Notes: generated by a model from the letters alone, not told the origin. DNA of 55,812 bases from Lachnospiraceae bacterium (GCA_900772845.1 CAAGSD010000098.1:1-55812), one strand, 5' to 3'; counted from the first letter of the stretch, positions 41,976 through 50,889 are shown. Numbers and translations: made by a program.

Positions 41976-41976
41976 A

Positions 41977-42029
41977 AATGGCGCTGCCCGGTGTCATGTC
42001 TGTAAACATAACGTCCGACCAGCGCCATT
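41977..42029 (-). terminator. copA terminator
   Basis: Perfect 10-bp stem AATGGCGCTG / CAGCGCCATT with extended inner pairing, followed by TTTT on the minus strand; 37 bases past the copA stop. Confidence 0.75.
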
Positions 42030-42065
42030 TCTCCTTTTACGTTAGCAAAAGCTGACGGTAAAACC

Positions 42066-44981
42066 TTATTTTGAGGTAATTCCCTTCACTTCATAGCCTG
42101 CATCCACCACAGCCTTGGCCAGTACCTCATCTGCCACATCGGAAGCCAGTTCCACGGCAGCGTTTTTCTGCTCCAGGCTCATGGTTACAGTTTTCACGCC
42201 TTCTACTGCCTCCAGTGCCTTCTGTACGGTTCCGGTGCAGTGATTGCACATCATTCCTTCGATACTGATTACTTTTGTCATTGTGTTTGTCCTCTCTTTC
42301 TCTTTTTCTTTCTCTTGATTGCTTTTACTATTTTGATCTGCAGATGCTTCCAGTATACACTGTTTTACATTTGCAGCATCCTGCTCTGTTGCTTGTTTTG
42401 TCTCTGCTTGTTCTGTCCGTTCTGTCTCCGGTGCTTCCTTTTTCAGCGGGGTGAATCCACTCTTAAAGCCTCTCAGCCGCAGGGCATTTCCCACGACAAA
42501 GATACTGCTTAAGCTCATGGCTGCTGCGCCGAACATAGGATTCAGCCGGATCTGGAACGCCGGATACAACACACCGGCTGCCAGAGGGATGCCGATGCAG
42601 TTGTAGAAAAATGCCCAGAACAGGTTTTCCTTAATATTGCGGATCACTGCACGGCTCAGCTTCATGGCGGTCACCGCATCCCGAAGGTCGTTTTTCATCA
42701 GGATAATGTCGGCACTCTCCATGGCGACATCTGTACCTGCGCCAATAGCCATACCCACATCTGCTGCCGCCAGTGCGGGCGCATCGTTGATACCGTCGCC
42801 GATCATGGCCACCTTGTGTCCCTGTCGCTTTAACTCACTGACCTTTTTCTCCTTATCCTGCGGCAGTACCTCTGCCACGACTTCGGAGATGCCAAGCTTC
42901 TGACGTACAGCTTCCGCAGTGCGGCGGTTGTCTCCGGTCAGCATGATGACTCTGACACCCATTTTCTCCCATGCGTTGATTGCTTCATAGGAGGTGGCTT
43001 TGACAGTATCTGATACACCGATGATGCCTAAGAATCTTCCTTCCTGCGCCACCAGAAGCGGTGTCATGCCTTCGTCTGCCATCCTGGTCAGGCCTTCTGC
43101 GGCTCCCTGCGGCAGTGAGATATTCCTCTCCTGTAAAAATGCAAGATTGCCTACATAGAACTTTGTGCCTGCCGGGAATATCACACTGTCTGTATCTGAT
43201 CTTGCAATTCCGGTTGCCGGATTCTGTTCTGCGATCTTGCCTGAATTTTCCGGTACATCCGCAGCACTATCCCTTTTCCCTGCATAAAATACCGCCGTAG
43301 GACCGTCATTTTTTGTAACTTCCTCTGCACGGAAATCCGCTGCCAGCGCACCTTCCACACCACGCCCGAAGGTCGCCTTGAAATCCACGATCTCCGGAAT
43401 TGTCAGTTGGATGCTTTCCGCATATTCCACTACCGCCTCTGCCAGGGGATGCTCACTCTTTTTCTCCAGTGCCGCTGCGATCTGCATCATGGCATCCACA
43501 GGGAAATCACTCTGATAACCGCCTACTTCTTCTACCTTTAACTTGCCGCTTGTGATGGTTCCGGTCTTGTCCAGTACCACAGTGTCGATCTCCTTAGCCT
43601 GCTGCAGGGCTTCCCCTGTCTTGATCAGGATGCCGTTACCTGCTCCTACACCGGTTCCCACCATGATAGCCACGGGCGTTGCCAGTCCCAGCGCACAAGG
43701 ACAGGAAATCACCAATACAGCAATGGCTGTGGAAATGGCAAATTCCGCAGCAGCACCGCTTATCAGCCATACGATCAGGGTGATCAGGGAAATGGTCATG
43801 ACCGTAGGCACGAAGACCCCTGCCACCTTATCTGCCAGCTGTGCGATCGGAGCCTTGCTGGCACTGGCTTCTTCCACCAGGCGGATGATCTGTGCCAGCG
43901 TCGTGTCATCGCCGACACGGTCTGCACGACATTTTAAGAAGCCCGCCTTGTTCACGGTAGCGGAGACCACATGGTCGCCTGCCTGCTTCTCCACAGGGAC
44001 GCTCTCACCGGTGATGGTTGCTTCATCCACGCTGGAATTTCCTTCGATCACAATGCCGTCTACAGGCACCAGACTTCCGGGCTTTACCAGAAATATGTCA
44101 CCCTTTTGCAGGCTCTCCGTGGGTACTTCCTTCTCCTGTCCGTCCTCAGTTACAAGGATTGCCACCTTGGGAGCCAGATTCATTAATTTTGTGATAGCTT
44201 CACTTGTCCTGCCCTTGGAACGGCTCTCCAGATATTTTCCCACGGTGATCAGGGTCAGGATCGTACCGGAGGATTCAAAATACAGATCGTGGGCATAATG
44301 TTCTACTACTGCCATGTCACCGTAACCTAAGCCATAGCTGATACGGTACATGGCGAAAATGCCGTACACAAGTGCCGCACCGGATCCTAAGGCGATCAGG
44401 CTGTCCATATTCGGACTGCGATGCGCCAGGGTTTTAAATCCTACAGAGAAAAATTTCCGGTTCACATACAGAATCGGCAGCAACAGTAAAAACTGTGTCA
44501 GTGCGAAATTCATGGCGTTGGCATTACCATGCATAGTGTTCACGATAAATGCAGGGACCGGAATCCCGAACCATTCTTTGAGCATATGGTGCATGGACAC
44601 ATACATTAACGGGATCAGGAAGCCGATGGAGATTCCAAGCCGCCATTTCATGGCTCTTGCATCCGCATCCAGCTTCTGCTGCAGCTCCTGCTTGCCGTCG
44701 GCTGCGGACCTTCCTGTACTTCCCACATTCCCGGAAGTGCTCTGTCCGCCTGCGCCTGCTGCACTGCCTTCGGTCATTACCGAAGCACCGTAGCCTGCTT
44801 TCACCACAGCATCGATAATTTCCGCCGAAGTGATCTTCGTCTCGTCATAGGTCACATCCATAGTCTCTGTCAACAGATTCACGGATGCTTTTTCCACATT
44901 TTCCAGTTTATTGACTGCCTTTTCCACATGCGAAGAGCATGCAGAGCAGGACATTCCCGTAACATGATATCTTTCCTTCAT
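42066..44981 (-). CDS. copA: Copper-exporting P1B ATPase with fused C-terminal CopZ-like domain
   Basis: Membrane Cu(I) export pump of about 971 residues. The N-terminal heavy-metal domain has 'GMSCSACSSHVEKAV'. The pump core has TGES ('TITGESVPVE'), the transport motif CPC ('VISCPCALGLATP'), phosphorylation motif 'LDKTGTITSG', 'SEHPLAEAV' and 'IGDGINDAPALAAADVG'. Unusually, after an Gln/Glu/Lys-rich linker, a second metal-binding domain ends the protein ('MMCNHCTGTVQKALEAVEG'). An in-frame ATG at 42281 with GAGAGG nine bases upstream could yield this 71-residue CopZ-like chaperone separately. The start ATG at 44981 before 'KERYHVTGMSCSAC' is chosen over 45080. Downstream of csoR. Confidence 0.96.
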   Translation of the reverse strand: MKERYHVTGMSCSACSSHVEKAVNKLENVEKASVNLLTETMDVTYDETKITSAEIIDAVVKAGYGASVMTEGSAAGAGGQSTSGNVGSTGRSAADGKQELQQKLDADARAMKWRLGISIGFLIPLMYVSMHHMLKEWFGIPVPAFIVNTMHGNANAMNFALTQFLLLLPILYVNRKFFSVGFKTLAHRSPNMDSLIALGSGAALVYGIFAMYRISYGLGYGDMAVVEHYAHDLYFESSGTILTLITVGKYLESRSKGRTSEAITKLMNLAPKVAILVTEDGQEKEVPTESLQKGDIFLVKPGSLVPVDGIVIEGNSSVDEATITGESVPVEKQAGDHVVSATVNKAGFLKCRADRVGDDTTLAQIIRLVEEASASKAPIAQLADKVAGVFVPTVMTISLITLIVWLISGAAAEFAISTAIAVLVISCPCALGLATPVAIMVGTGVGAGNGILIKTGEALQQAKEIDTVVLDKTGTITSGKLKVEEVGGYQSDFPVDAMMQIAAALEKKSEHPLAEAVVEYAESIQLTIPEIVDFKATFGRGVEGALAADFRAEEVTKNDGPTAVFYAGKRDSAADVPENSGKIAEQNPATGIARSDTDSVIFPAGTKFYVGNLAFLQERNISLPQGAAEGLTRMADEGMTPLLVAQEGRFLGIIGVSDTVKATSYEAINAWEKMGVRVIMLTGDNRRTAEAVRQKLGISEVVAEVLPQDKEKKVSELKRQGHKVAMIGDGINDAPALAAADVGMAIGAGTDVAMESADIILMKNDLRDAVTAMKLSRAVIRNIKENLFWAFFYNCIGIPLAAGVLYPAFQIRLNPMFGAAAMSLSSIFVVGNALRLRGFKSGFTPLKKEAPETERTEQAETKQATEQDAANVKQCILEASADQNSKSNQEKEKEKERTNTMTKVISIEGMMCNHCTGTVQKALEAVEGVKTVTMSLEQKNAAVELASDVADEVLAKAVVDAGYEVKGITSK

Positions 44982-45088
44982 AAAAATAACTTTGCCTTTC
45001 CATAACCTACTCATAACCTGCAAAATTTCTGTCATTTTCAGTGCCTTGCAGCACAAATTTACAGTTTTATCTGCAGTCATGCTTCTAC

Positions 45089-45448
45089 TTATTTCAATTT
45101 TTTTACCAGATCCACAGCTTCCTCTACGATAGCAGTATTCCCCTTCCGGATCTCTTCCACCACGCAGGTCTCCATATGCTCCTTCAGGATCGCATAGCCA
45201 AAAGCCTGCAGGGCACTCTCCACCGCAGCCACCTGCGTCAGGATATCTCCGCAGTAGCGGTTCTCTTCCAACATCCGGCTGATGCCATTCAGCTGTCCCG
45301 TCATGCGGCTTAAACGGTTCTGTAATTGTTTTCTTTCTTTTTCAGAGCGAGGTGTTGCTTTCTGATGACAATGGCAACATTCCATGCCCTTCTCTTCTAA
45401 TTTTTCTTCTAATTTCTCTTCTATTTGTTCTGCCATACTTTCTCCCAT
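45089..45448 (-). CDS. csoR: CsoR-family copper-sensing repressor
   Basis: Cu(I)-responsive repressor of 119 residues. The CsoR metal triad is conserved in spacing: Cys66 ('NRYCGDIL'), His91 and Cys95 ('KEHMETCV'), matching C-x24-H-x3-C. The fold signature 'RLSRMTGQLNGISRMLEE' is present. An added N-terminus carries Glu/Lys repeats and a cluster 'MECCHCHQ' that may bind further metal. The start could be this ATG or the fifth codon ATG, which has GGGAGA close by. It heads the csoR-copA operon; both CsoR boxes flank its promoter. Confidence 0.95.
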   Translation of the reverse strand: MGESMAEQIEEKLEEKLEEKGMECCHCHQKATPRSEKERKQLQNRLSRMTGQLNGISRMLEENRYCGDILTQVAAVESALQAFGYAILKEHMETCVVEEIRKGNTAIVEEAVDLVKKLK

Positions 45449-45561
45449 TCTGAATCCGGTTCCTGCTATTTTTTCTAAATGTACGCATATTTTTTATTGT
45501 CCTCCGGTCACTTAGCAGCGTTCAATATCTGCTGAAGGACTTATTGTTGCAACTACACAAA

Positions 45562-45621
45562 ATACCCCATGGGGGTATCTTGTCTTTTCTACAAGATATA
45601 CCCCTATAGGGTATTTGTCAA
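45562..45621 (-). promoter_or_regulatory. csoR-copA promoter with two CsoR boxes
   Basis: Minus-strand TTGACA (45616-45621), 17 bases, TATCTT (45593-45598). One CsoR-type GC-tract palindrome, ATACCCCTATAGGGTAT (45598-45614), fills the spacer; a second, ATACCCCATGGGGGTAT (45562-45578), covers the initial transcribed region. Cu(I) binding to CsoR would release both. Confidence 0.9.
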
Positions 45622-45640
45622 GAGTTATTTTGAAAACAGG

Positions 45641-46573
45641 TCACTTTTTGTCACGCCACTCACATATAATGTGGGTCATACGACGGTCAATGTCAATGCG
45701 TGCTGTTTTGCACTCCCCGGGATATTTTTTTGCTGCACTAAATGCCAGTGTGACAAAGAGTGCAGAACCCACGGGCAACATGGTCCTGAGCATCCCCTCC
45801 GGGAAAACAAAGTGTGTGCCGTGTTCATATATGGCCGCCTCTACTTCACAGGTATGCGGTTGTACCGCAAGACGTTTCTCCATGCGGCGGATGTATTTTG
45901 CAGTGTCCCATAGAGCATCATCCTCTGCACCGACAAGAAACAGCTTGCCACGGATATTCTCGACCTTTATGAATTCCTCTTCAGTTATCGGGTGTGCCGC
46001 TTCGGAGTCGTCAAACAACTTGCGTGAGGCTATCATATTGCCGGTGCGTCTGGACTCCTCCGAGATTGTATGCCAATAGTCTGGGTGTTGATAGCAAAAC
46101 GGCATGTAGGGCAGGGGCTTGCCCTTGTAGGAGAAGAGCGATTCACCCTCTATGGGCCATTCCTTGCAGCCGTCCTTTTTCCCCTGCATGAACCCCTGCC
46201 ATACGAAATCGCTTGGTGTCATTGCGACGGTCAGCGAAATATCATCGAATATCGAAGCCGCCGTCAGAGCGAGAGTTCCCGTAGTTGAGGCCCCTGCAAT
46301 GCCTATCTTTGTGCTGCCATGCGATTTGAGCCATGCTATTGCTTTTTCGATGCACTCAAGTGGGTAGTTGTGATGACTATAGTCCTTTTTTGCGGGCGAC
46401 ATGGTCAATACGTTTACGCCGAGACGAAGCAGCCATTTTACCGCAGAGCGTGCCATATAATCCTCGGGATCGTCGCCGAGCATAGCGATGACAGCACAGT
46501 CCGAGCCACCCCTGCACTCCCAATATGCTCCGTAAAATCCGTCACTTTCAGTGTCAAAATGAATGTGTTGCAT
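45641..46573 (-). CDS. Alpha/beta hydrolase, acyl-CoA thioesterase/BAAT C-terminal type
   Basis: 310-residue alpha/beta hydrolase resembling the C-terminal domain of acyl-CoA thioesterases and bile acid-CoA:amino acid acyltransferases. The nucleophile elbow is 'GIAGASTTGTLAL'; late acidic and His residues lie in 'VGAEDDALWDT' and 'YEHGTHFVFPEG'. No signal peptide. ATG follows AAAGGAG. It overlaps the preceding methyltransferase by one base (TAATG), so the two form a cassette. One line of this gene (46441-46500) has 36 G+C of 60, higher than nearby genes. Substrate unknown. Confidence 0.85.
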   Translation of the reverse strand: MQHIHFDTESDGFYGAYWECRGGSDCAVIAMLGDDPEDYMARSAVKWLLRLGVNVLTMSPAKKDYSHHNYPLECIEKAIAWLKSHGSTKIGIAGASTTGTLALTAASIFDDISLTVAMTPSDFVWQGFMQGKKDGCKEWPIEGESLFSYKGKPLPYMPFCYQHPDYWHTISEESRRTGNMIASRKLFDDSEAAHPITEEEFIKVENIRGKLFLVGAEDDALWDTAKYIRRMEKRLAVQPHTCEVEAAIYEHGTHFVFPEGMLRTMLPVGSALFVTLAFSAAKKYPGECKTARIDIDRRMTHIICEWRDKK

Positions 46574-47418
46574 TATAATTGCTCCTTTCTAAAACCAAGC
46601 CTTACGATCTGCATCTTCATGATTCTGTCGCCGGTCTTGGCAAGGAAACGGAATAATCCACTGACAGAAGGGTCTCGAAGATCATTGTAGCCCAGCATAT
46701 AGCCACGGCTTGTGACCTGCAATCTGCTGTCCCACGGGGAAAGCTCACTTTTCGCATCCGAGACCGCAAAATATGCGCCCACATCCTGAATTTTAGCGCT
46801 CCTCAGCCATGTCTTTGCTATCATCTTAACCGCTGTCCGGTTCGCTGCGTCAAATACCAGCACAGCACCGGGAAAACTGTCAGCCATAGCCTGTACCAGC
46901 GTCCTGACTTGCTCCGTCAGAAAATAATAGAATACCCCGGAGGCAAAGAATATCGCCCCGCCGGACGCATCGATTTTGGTAAACCATTCCGTATCATTCA
47001 AATTGCAGGGGATATTTTCCTCACGGTCTCCGGCGGGCAGTAATTGGCTGCGTACGGCGATCACATCCGGAAAGTCCAGATTATAAATTTTACAGCTGCC
47101 ATTGTCACAAGCTCTCCCGGTGCTGTCAAGTCCACAGCCTAAATTGACCACCGCAGCATTGGGATGGCCTGCCAGATAATTTTTTACTTCCCACGCAAGG
47201 TCATTCTGCCGCATGGCAACCTCCAGCGAACCGAAACGCTGCATCAGGCTGTGGGATTTTTTCTCCACCTGTGAAAAGTCATAGTCGATCTGTTCGATCA
47301 GATGTACCGCCATCTCGTCCCGATAGAGGTTCGGATACAACTCTGAGCATAGCTTTCGGGAATAAAGCGGGATGATCAGTGTCTCCTGTACAGTGTTCTT
47401 CTCAATCTTGTATTTCAT
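46573..47418 (-). CDS. Class I SAM methyltransferase, LCM/TcmP-like
   Basis: 281 residues resembling leucine carboxyl methyltransferase / tetracenomycin polyketide O-methyltransferase-type proteins. Seen are 'FGSLEVAMRQ', SAM motif 'VVNLGCGLDSTGRAC', 'YNLDFPDVIAVRSQLL' and 'FASGVFYYFLTEQVRTL'. Likely O-methylation of a small molecule. First gene of a two-gene cassette with the hydrolase; its promoter region carries two GTTAG-N6-CTAAC palindromes. Such methyltransferases often sit next to transcription factors in Firmicutes, but none is adjacent here. Confidence 0.85.
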   Translation of the reverse strand: MKYKIEKNTVQETLIIPLYSRKLCSELYPNLYRDEMAVHLIEQIDYDFSQVEKKSHSLMQRFGSLEVAMRQNDLAWEVKNYLAGHPNAAVVNLGCGLDSTGRACDNGSCKIYNLDFPDVIAVRSQLLPAGDREENIPCNLNDTEWFTKIDASGGAIFFASGVFYYFLTEQVRTLVQAMADSFPGAVLVFDAANRTAVKMIAKTWLRSAKIQDVGAYFAVSDAKSELSPWDSRLQVTSRGYMLGYNDLRDPSVSGLFRFLAKTGDRIMKMQIVRLGFRKEQL

Positions 47419-47460
47419 TGGTATCTCTCACTTTCTCGCATCGCTATCATTTCTTTGTGT

Positions 47461-47511
47461 GTTAGTTTTGTCTAACCATTGTGTAGCGCTATGCGGTTAG
47501 ACAGTGCTAAC
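47461..47511. promoter_or_regulatory. Two GTTAG-N6-CTAAC operator-like palindromes
   Basis: GTTAG-TTTTGT-CTAAC at 47461-47476 and GTTAG-ACAGTG-CTAAC at 47496-47511, centres 35 bases apart, just upstream of the methyltransferase gene. A possible minus-strand TAGACA-N17-AATGAT promoter uses the first site as its -35. The same motif lies at 11709-11724. Confidence 0.6.
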
Positions 47512-47577
47512 TTACGTATCTTAGAAAAGCCGCATTGCTGCGGCCTTTCGGCTGACTGTTTTGTGTTTTCGTTCCTA

Positions 47578-47850
47578 TTATACTGAACTTATTTCTGTTT
47601 TGCAAGGTAGATTTAGTAAGATTCCCATGGTGATCAGAAGAATTCCCCCTGCTTTGAAAGCAGCGGGATTCTCGTATTTGCCTTTTCGTTTTTCTATCAG
47701 GGAATAGGACAGAAAACCCAGCACGCTGACACCGAGGATATAACTCTGCGCCAGCACCACCACGGCAGGATCTGTGCAAACTGCCATCCGGTTGTCAAAC
47801 AGATACTCTGTTCCTAAAAATACAAAATAGAAAAATGCCAGTGAAAGCAT
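47578..47850 (-). CDS. Small membrane protein, 90 aa, possibly truncated
   Basis: Three hydrophobic segments ('LAFFYFVFLGTEYLF', 'VVVLAQSYILGVSVLGFLSY', 'AGGILLITMGILLNL'). The start resembles the N-terminus of longer multi-membrane proteins, so this may be a shortened derivative. ATG behind AAGGAGAG, nine bases after metY stop, so it is translated from the metY transcript. No named family recognised. Confidence 0.6.
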   Translation of the reverse strand: MLSLAFFYFVFLGTEYLFDNRMAVCTDPAVVVLAQSYILGVSVLGFLSYSLIEKRKGKYENPAAFKAGGILLITMGILLNLPCKTEISSV

Positions 47851-47859
47851 GGTCTCTCC

Positions 47860-49164
47860 TTATACAGACTGGAAACCGCCTTCCAGATCCTCAATGATAT
47901 CATCAATATTCTCCGTACCGATGGACAGACGAATGGTGTTGCTGTAAATACCCTGCTCATTCAGTTCCTCCTCTGACAGCTGTGCATGGGTAGTAGAAGC
48001 CGGATGGATGACCAGAGATTTCACATCTGCCACATTCGCCAGCAGGGAGAACAGTTCCAGATTATCGCAGAACTTCTTGGCTGTCTCCTTGCCGCCCTTG
48101 ATCTCGAAGGTGAAGATGGAGCCACCGCCATTCGGGAAGTATTTCTGATACAGTGCCTGCTGCTCCGGATCGGTGGATACGGAAGGATGATGTACACGCT
48201 CTACCTGAGGATGATTGTTCAGATACTGTACAACCTTCAGTGCATTCTCCACATGACGCTCCACGCGAAGAGACAGTGTCTCCAGTCCCTGTAAGAAAAT
48301 AAATGCATGCACGGGAGAAATACATCCGCCCATATCACGAAGAAGCATTGCACGGATTGCTGTTACGAAAGCTGCGCCCGGTACTGCCTTGGTGAAGGTA
48401 ACGCCATGATAGCTTGGATTCGGAGTGCACAGGTGAGGGAACTTGCCGCTGCCCTCCCAGTCAAACTTGCCGTTCTCTACGATCACGCCGCCTAAGCTGG
48501 TGCCGTGTCCGCCGATAAACTTCGTAGCAGAATGTACCACGATATCTGCGCCGTACTCAAAAGGACGTACCAGATAAGGGGTTGCAAAAGTATTGTCCAC
48601 TACCAGAGGCACCTTGTGTGCATGAGCAATCTGTGCCAGACGCTCGATGTCTACCACATCAGAGTTGGGGTTGCCCAGAGTCTCGATGTAGAGAGCCTTG
48701 GTGTTCTCCTGAAAGCTTGCTTCGATCTTATCATAATCGGAAGGAGCCACGAAAGTGGTGGTCACACCGTAATCTACCAGAGTATGTGCCAGCAGATTGT
48801 AAGTTCCGCCGTAAATATTATTAGCAGAAATGATATGATCTCCCTGTTTTGCCAGATTCTGGATCGTGTAGCAGATAGCCGCTGCACCGCTGGCTACTGC
48901 CAGAGCTGCGGTACCTCCCTCTAATGCCGCAATACGCTGTTCGAAGACACCCTGGGTGGGATTACCCAGACGGCCGTAGATCTCACCGGGATCTTCCAGA
49001 CCGAAACGTGCTGCTGCATGGTCGCAGTTGCGGAATACATAAGAAGATGTCTGATAAATGGGAACGGCTCTCGCGCCGGTCACGGGATCGGGCTGCTCCT
49101 GTCCCACATGTAACTGTAATGTCTCGAATTTCAGATTACGCTCTGCATAGGGCTTTTTACTCAT
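47860..49164 (-). CDS. metY: O-acetylhomoserine sulfhydrylase
   Basis: PLP enzyme forming homocysteine (or methionine) from O-acetylhomoserine and sulfide (or methanethiol). About 434 residues, the usual size for MetY. The family signature and PLP lysine are in 'VVHSATKFIGGHGT'; 'YGRLGNPTQGVFEQRIAALEGG' and 'IYQTSSYVF' are also typical. ATG at 49164 with GAGGC is slightly favoured over 49176. Promoter at 49249-49277. I see no SAM riboswitch; a hairpin GTAACG/CGTTAC in the leader (near 49208-49231) may be regulatory. Confidence 0.95.
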   Translation of the reverse strand: MSKKPYAERNLKFETLQLHVGQEQPDPVTGARAVPIYQTSSYVFRNCDHAAARFGLEDPGEIYGRLGNPTQGVFEQRIAALEGGTAALAVASGAAAICYTIQNLAKQGDHIISANNIYGGTYNLLAHTLVDYGVTTTFVAPSDYDKIEASFQENTKALYIETLGNPNSDVVDIERLAQIAHAHKVPLVVDNTFATPYLVRPFEYGADIVVHSATKFIGGHGTSLGGVIVENGKFDWEGSGKFPHLCTPNPSYHGVTFTKAVPGAAFVTAIRAMLLRDMGGCISPVHAFIFLQGLETLSLRVERHVENALKVVQYLNNHPQVERVHHPSVSTDPEQQALYQKYFPNGGGSIFTFEIKGGKETAKKFCDNLELFSLLANVADVKSLVIHPASTTHAQLSEEELNEQGIYSNTIRLSIGTENIDDIIEDLEGGFQSV

Positions 49165-49248
49165 GTTCTGCCTCATTTCTGCACTTTGATGTGCTATGTA
49201 TTATTGCGTAACGATCCTGGCGGAACCGTTACAATTTCTATAAAAAAC

Positions 49249-49277
49249 ATGCTAAAACACATTGCAAAATCTGTCAA
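49249..49277 (-). promoter_or_regulatory. metY promoter
   Basis: Minus-strand TTGACA (49272-49277), 17 bases, TAGCAT (49249-49254). The leader carries a hairpin GTAACG...CGTTAC at about 49208-49231. Confidence 0.7.
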
Positions 49278-49289
49278 TGTAAAACTTTA

Positions 49290-49317
49290 GCGCAGCAGAT
49301 ATTTTTGTCCACTGCGC
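49290..49317 (-). terminator. Terminator after MATE exporter gene
   Basis: Minus-strand stem GCGCAG / CTGCGC followed after four bases by TTTT. It separates the MATE gene from the metY promoter. Confidence 0.6.
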
Positions 49318-49349
49318 CTCTATTCCTCTCCAGATTGCATTATATTACT

Positions 49350-50696
49350 TTACTTCACCAGCCGGTCCTTATACTTCAGCCATTTGCCTGTCCGTACCCG
49401 GTTGGTAAACAGAATTGCCCGGACCACCCAGTCCATGGTCATGGCAACCCAGACACCAATGACTCCCAGGCCTGCTCCCCGTCCCAGAATATATGCCATG
49501 CCCACACGGCAGAGCCACATGGAAGAAATGGCCACGATCATGGTAAACCTCACATCTCCTGCGGCACGAAGTGCATTGGACTGTGCAAAGGACAACGGAT
49601 GTACCAGCATACAGCACACGCAGCTGTAGCATAACAGAAAAACGGCTATTTTCATTGTCTCCGGACTCAAATGATAGATTCCGCAAATCGGCCGTGCAAA
49701 AATAATCATGGGAATTCCCAACAGGACCATGCAGGCATACGCCGCCTTCATCATTTTTTTCAGATAATATAATGCCTGCTCTGTCTCTCCTGCACCGATG
49801 CACTGTCCGATCACAGTGATCATTGCTACACCGATGGCATTGGCCGGGATCTGCTGGAAACTGGCAATACTGCCTGTTACAGCATTTGCTGTCGTAGCTG
49901 CCATTCCAAAACCTGCGATCAGGCTGGTAGTCAGAAGCTTACCGATCTGGAAAATGCTATTCTCCAGTCCGTTGGGAATCCCGATATACAAGATCTTTCC
50001 CAGTATTTTCGTGTCGATCCTCCAGTGATTACTCATTATGATCTTGTCACTTTTTCCAAGCAGCACTATGATCATCACAGCTGACAATATTCTGGAAAAC
50101 AACGTGGACAACGCCGCACCGGCAGCACCGATTCCTGCACCATAGATCAGTATCGCATTTCCCGCAATGTTTACCAGATTCGCCACCAGGGATACCTTCA
50201 TGGATACCTTGGAATCTCCCACCGCACGGAACAGTGCCGCACCACCGTTATAGATTCCCAGAAAAGGGAAAGAAACAGCTACAATATAAAAATAAATTCT
50301 GGCGGCACTCATAACCTCCGCTTCCACATTTCCGTAAAGCAGCGCCAGTAAGCCTCTGTTCCAGACCAGTGCCACCGTCATAAACAGAAGAGCCACACCT
50401 CCAACTGCCAAAAAAAGCTGATTGGAGGCCCGGCCTACCATTTCCTTGTCACCGTGTCCCATGTACTGTGCTGCCACGACAGCACCACCGCTTGCCATAG
50501 CTGTGAACAGACCGATCAACAGCACACAGATACTGTCCACCAGAGAGATTCCGGATACCACAGCTTCTCCACAGCTGGCTGCCATCATCGTGTCCGCCAT
50601 TCCCATTGCAATGGCCAGAAACTGCTCTATGATCAGCGGCCACAACAGTTTTTTCAGTGCATCCTGTGAAAACAGCATTTTCTTTTCTTCTGTCAT
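49350..50696 (-). CDS. MATE family multidrug/toxin exporter
   Basis: Twelve-segment Na+ or H+ antiporter of 448 residues. The two homologous halves both show MATE features: 'LLWPLIIEQFLAIAMGMADTMM', 'GGAVVAAQYMGHGDKE', and the second half 'IGIPNGLENSIFQIGKLL' and 'IGQCIGAGETEQALYY'. Substrate unknown. ATG at 50696 has only a weak ribosome binding site. Repeat copy C lies about 90 bases upstream. Confidence 0.94.
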   Translation of the reverse strand: MTEEKKMLFSQDALKKLLWPLIIEQFLAIAMGMADTMMAASCGEAVVSGISLVDSICVLLIGLFTAMASGGAVVAAQYMGHGDKEMVGRASNQLFLAVGGVALLFMTVALVWNRGLLALLYGNVEAEVMSAARIYFYIVAVSFPFLGIYNGGAALFRAVGDSKVSMKVSLVANLVNIAGNAILIYGAGIGAAGAALSTLFSRILSAVMIIVLLGKSDKIIMSNHWRIDTKILGKILYIGIPNGLENSIFQIGKLLTTSLIAGFGMAATTANAVTGSIASFQQIPANAIGVAMITVIGQCIGAGETEQALYYLKKMMKAAYACMVLLGIPMIIFARPICGIYHLSPETMKIAVFLLCYSCVCCMLVHPLSFAQSNALRAAGDVRFTMIVAISSMWLCRVGMAYILGRGAGLGVIGVWVAMTMDWVVRAILFTNRVRTGKWLKYKDRLVK

Positions 50697-50788
50697 ATCT
50701 TACATCATCCTTTATCATCACATTGACAACTGCCAAAATAGCACATTGTCATTGCGTTGTAAATACAAATGTAATTTTATGATTCTGT

Positions 50789-50840
50789 AACTATTCAGCC
50801 CCCCATTTGCAAAACCGCCTCTACGAGGCTTTCCTGAATA
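50789..50840. repeat. Interspersed palindromic repeat, copy C
   Basis: Starts AACTATTCAG, ends CTGAATA, with 'CATTTGCAAAA' inside, as in copies at 11748 and 14379. It lies between the GH43 stop and the MATE gene start. Confidence 0.6.
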
Positions 50841-50889
50841 ACATGCCTGCATGTTTTTGCTCATGGTGTTTACTCCGCCCTATCAATAC

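Noticed and set aside
47507..47779. Minus-strand 90-residue frame overlapping the small membrane protein gene
   Set aside because: Out-of-frame shadow without a ribosome binding site; the frame at 47578-47850 has a strong site and membrane segments.
49177..49349. SAM riboswitch upstream of metY
   Set aside because: I looked for the conserved SAM-I elements (such as CTTATCAAGAGAGG) and found none; only a simple promoter and a small hairpin are visible.
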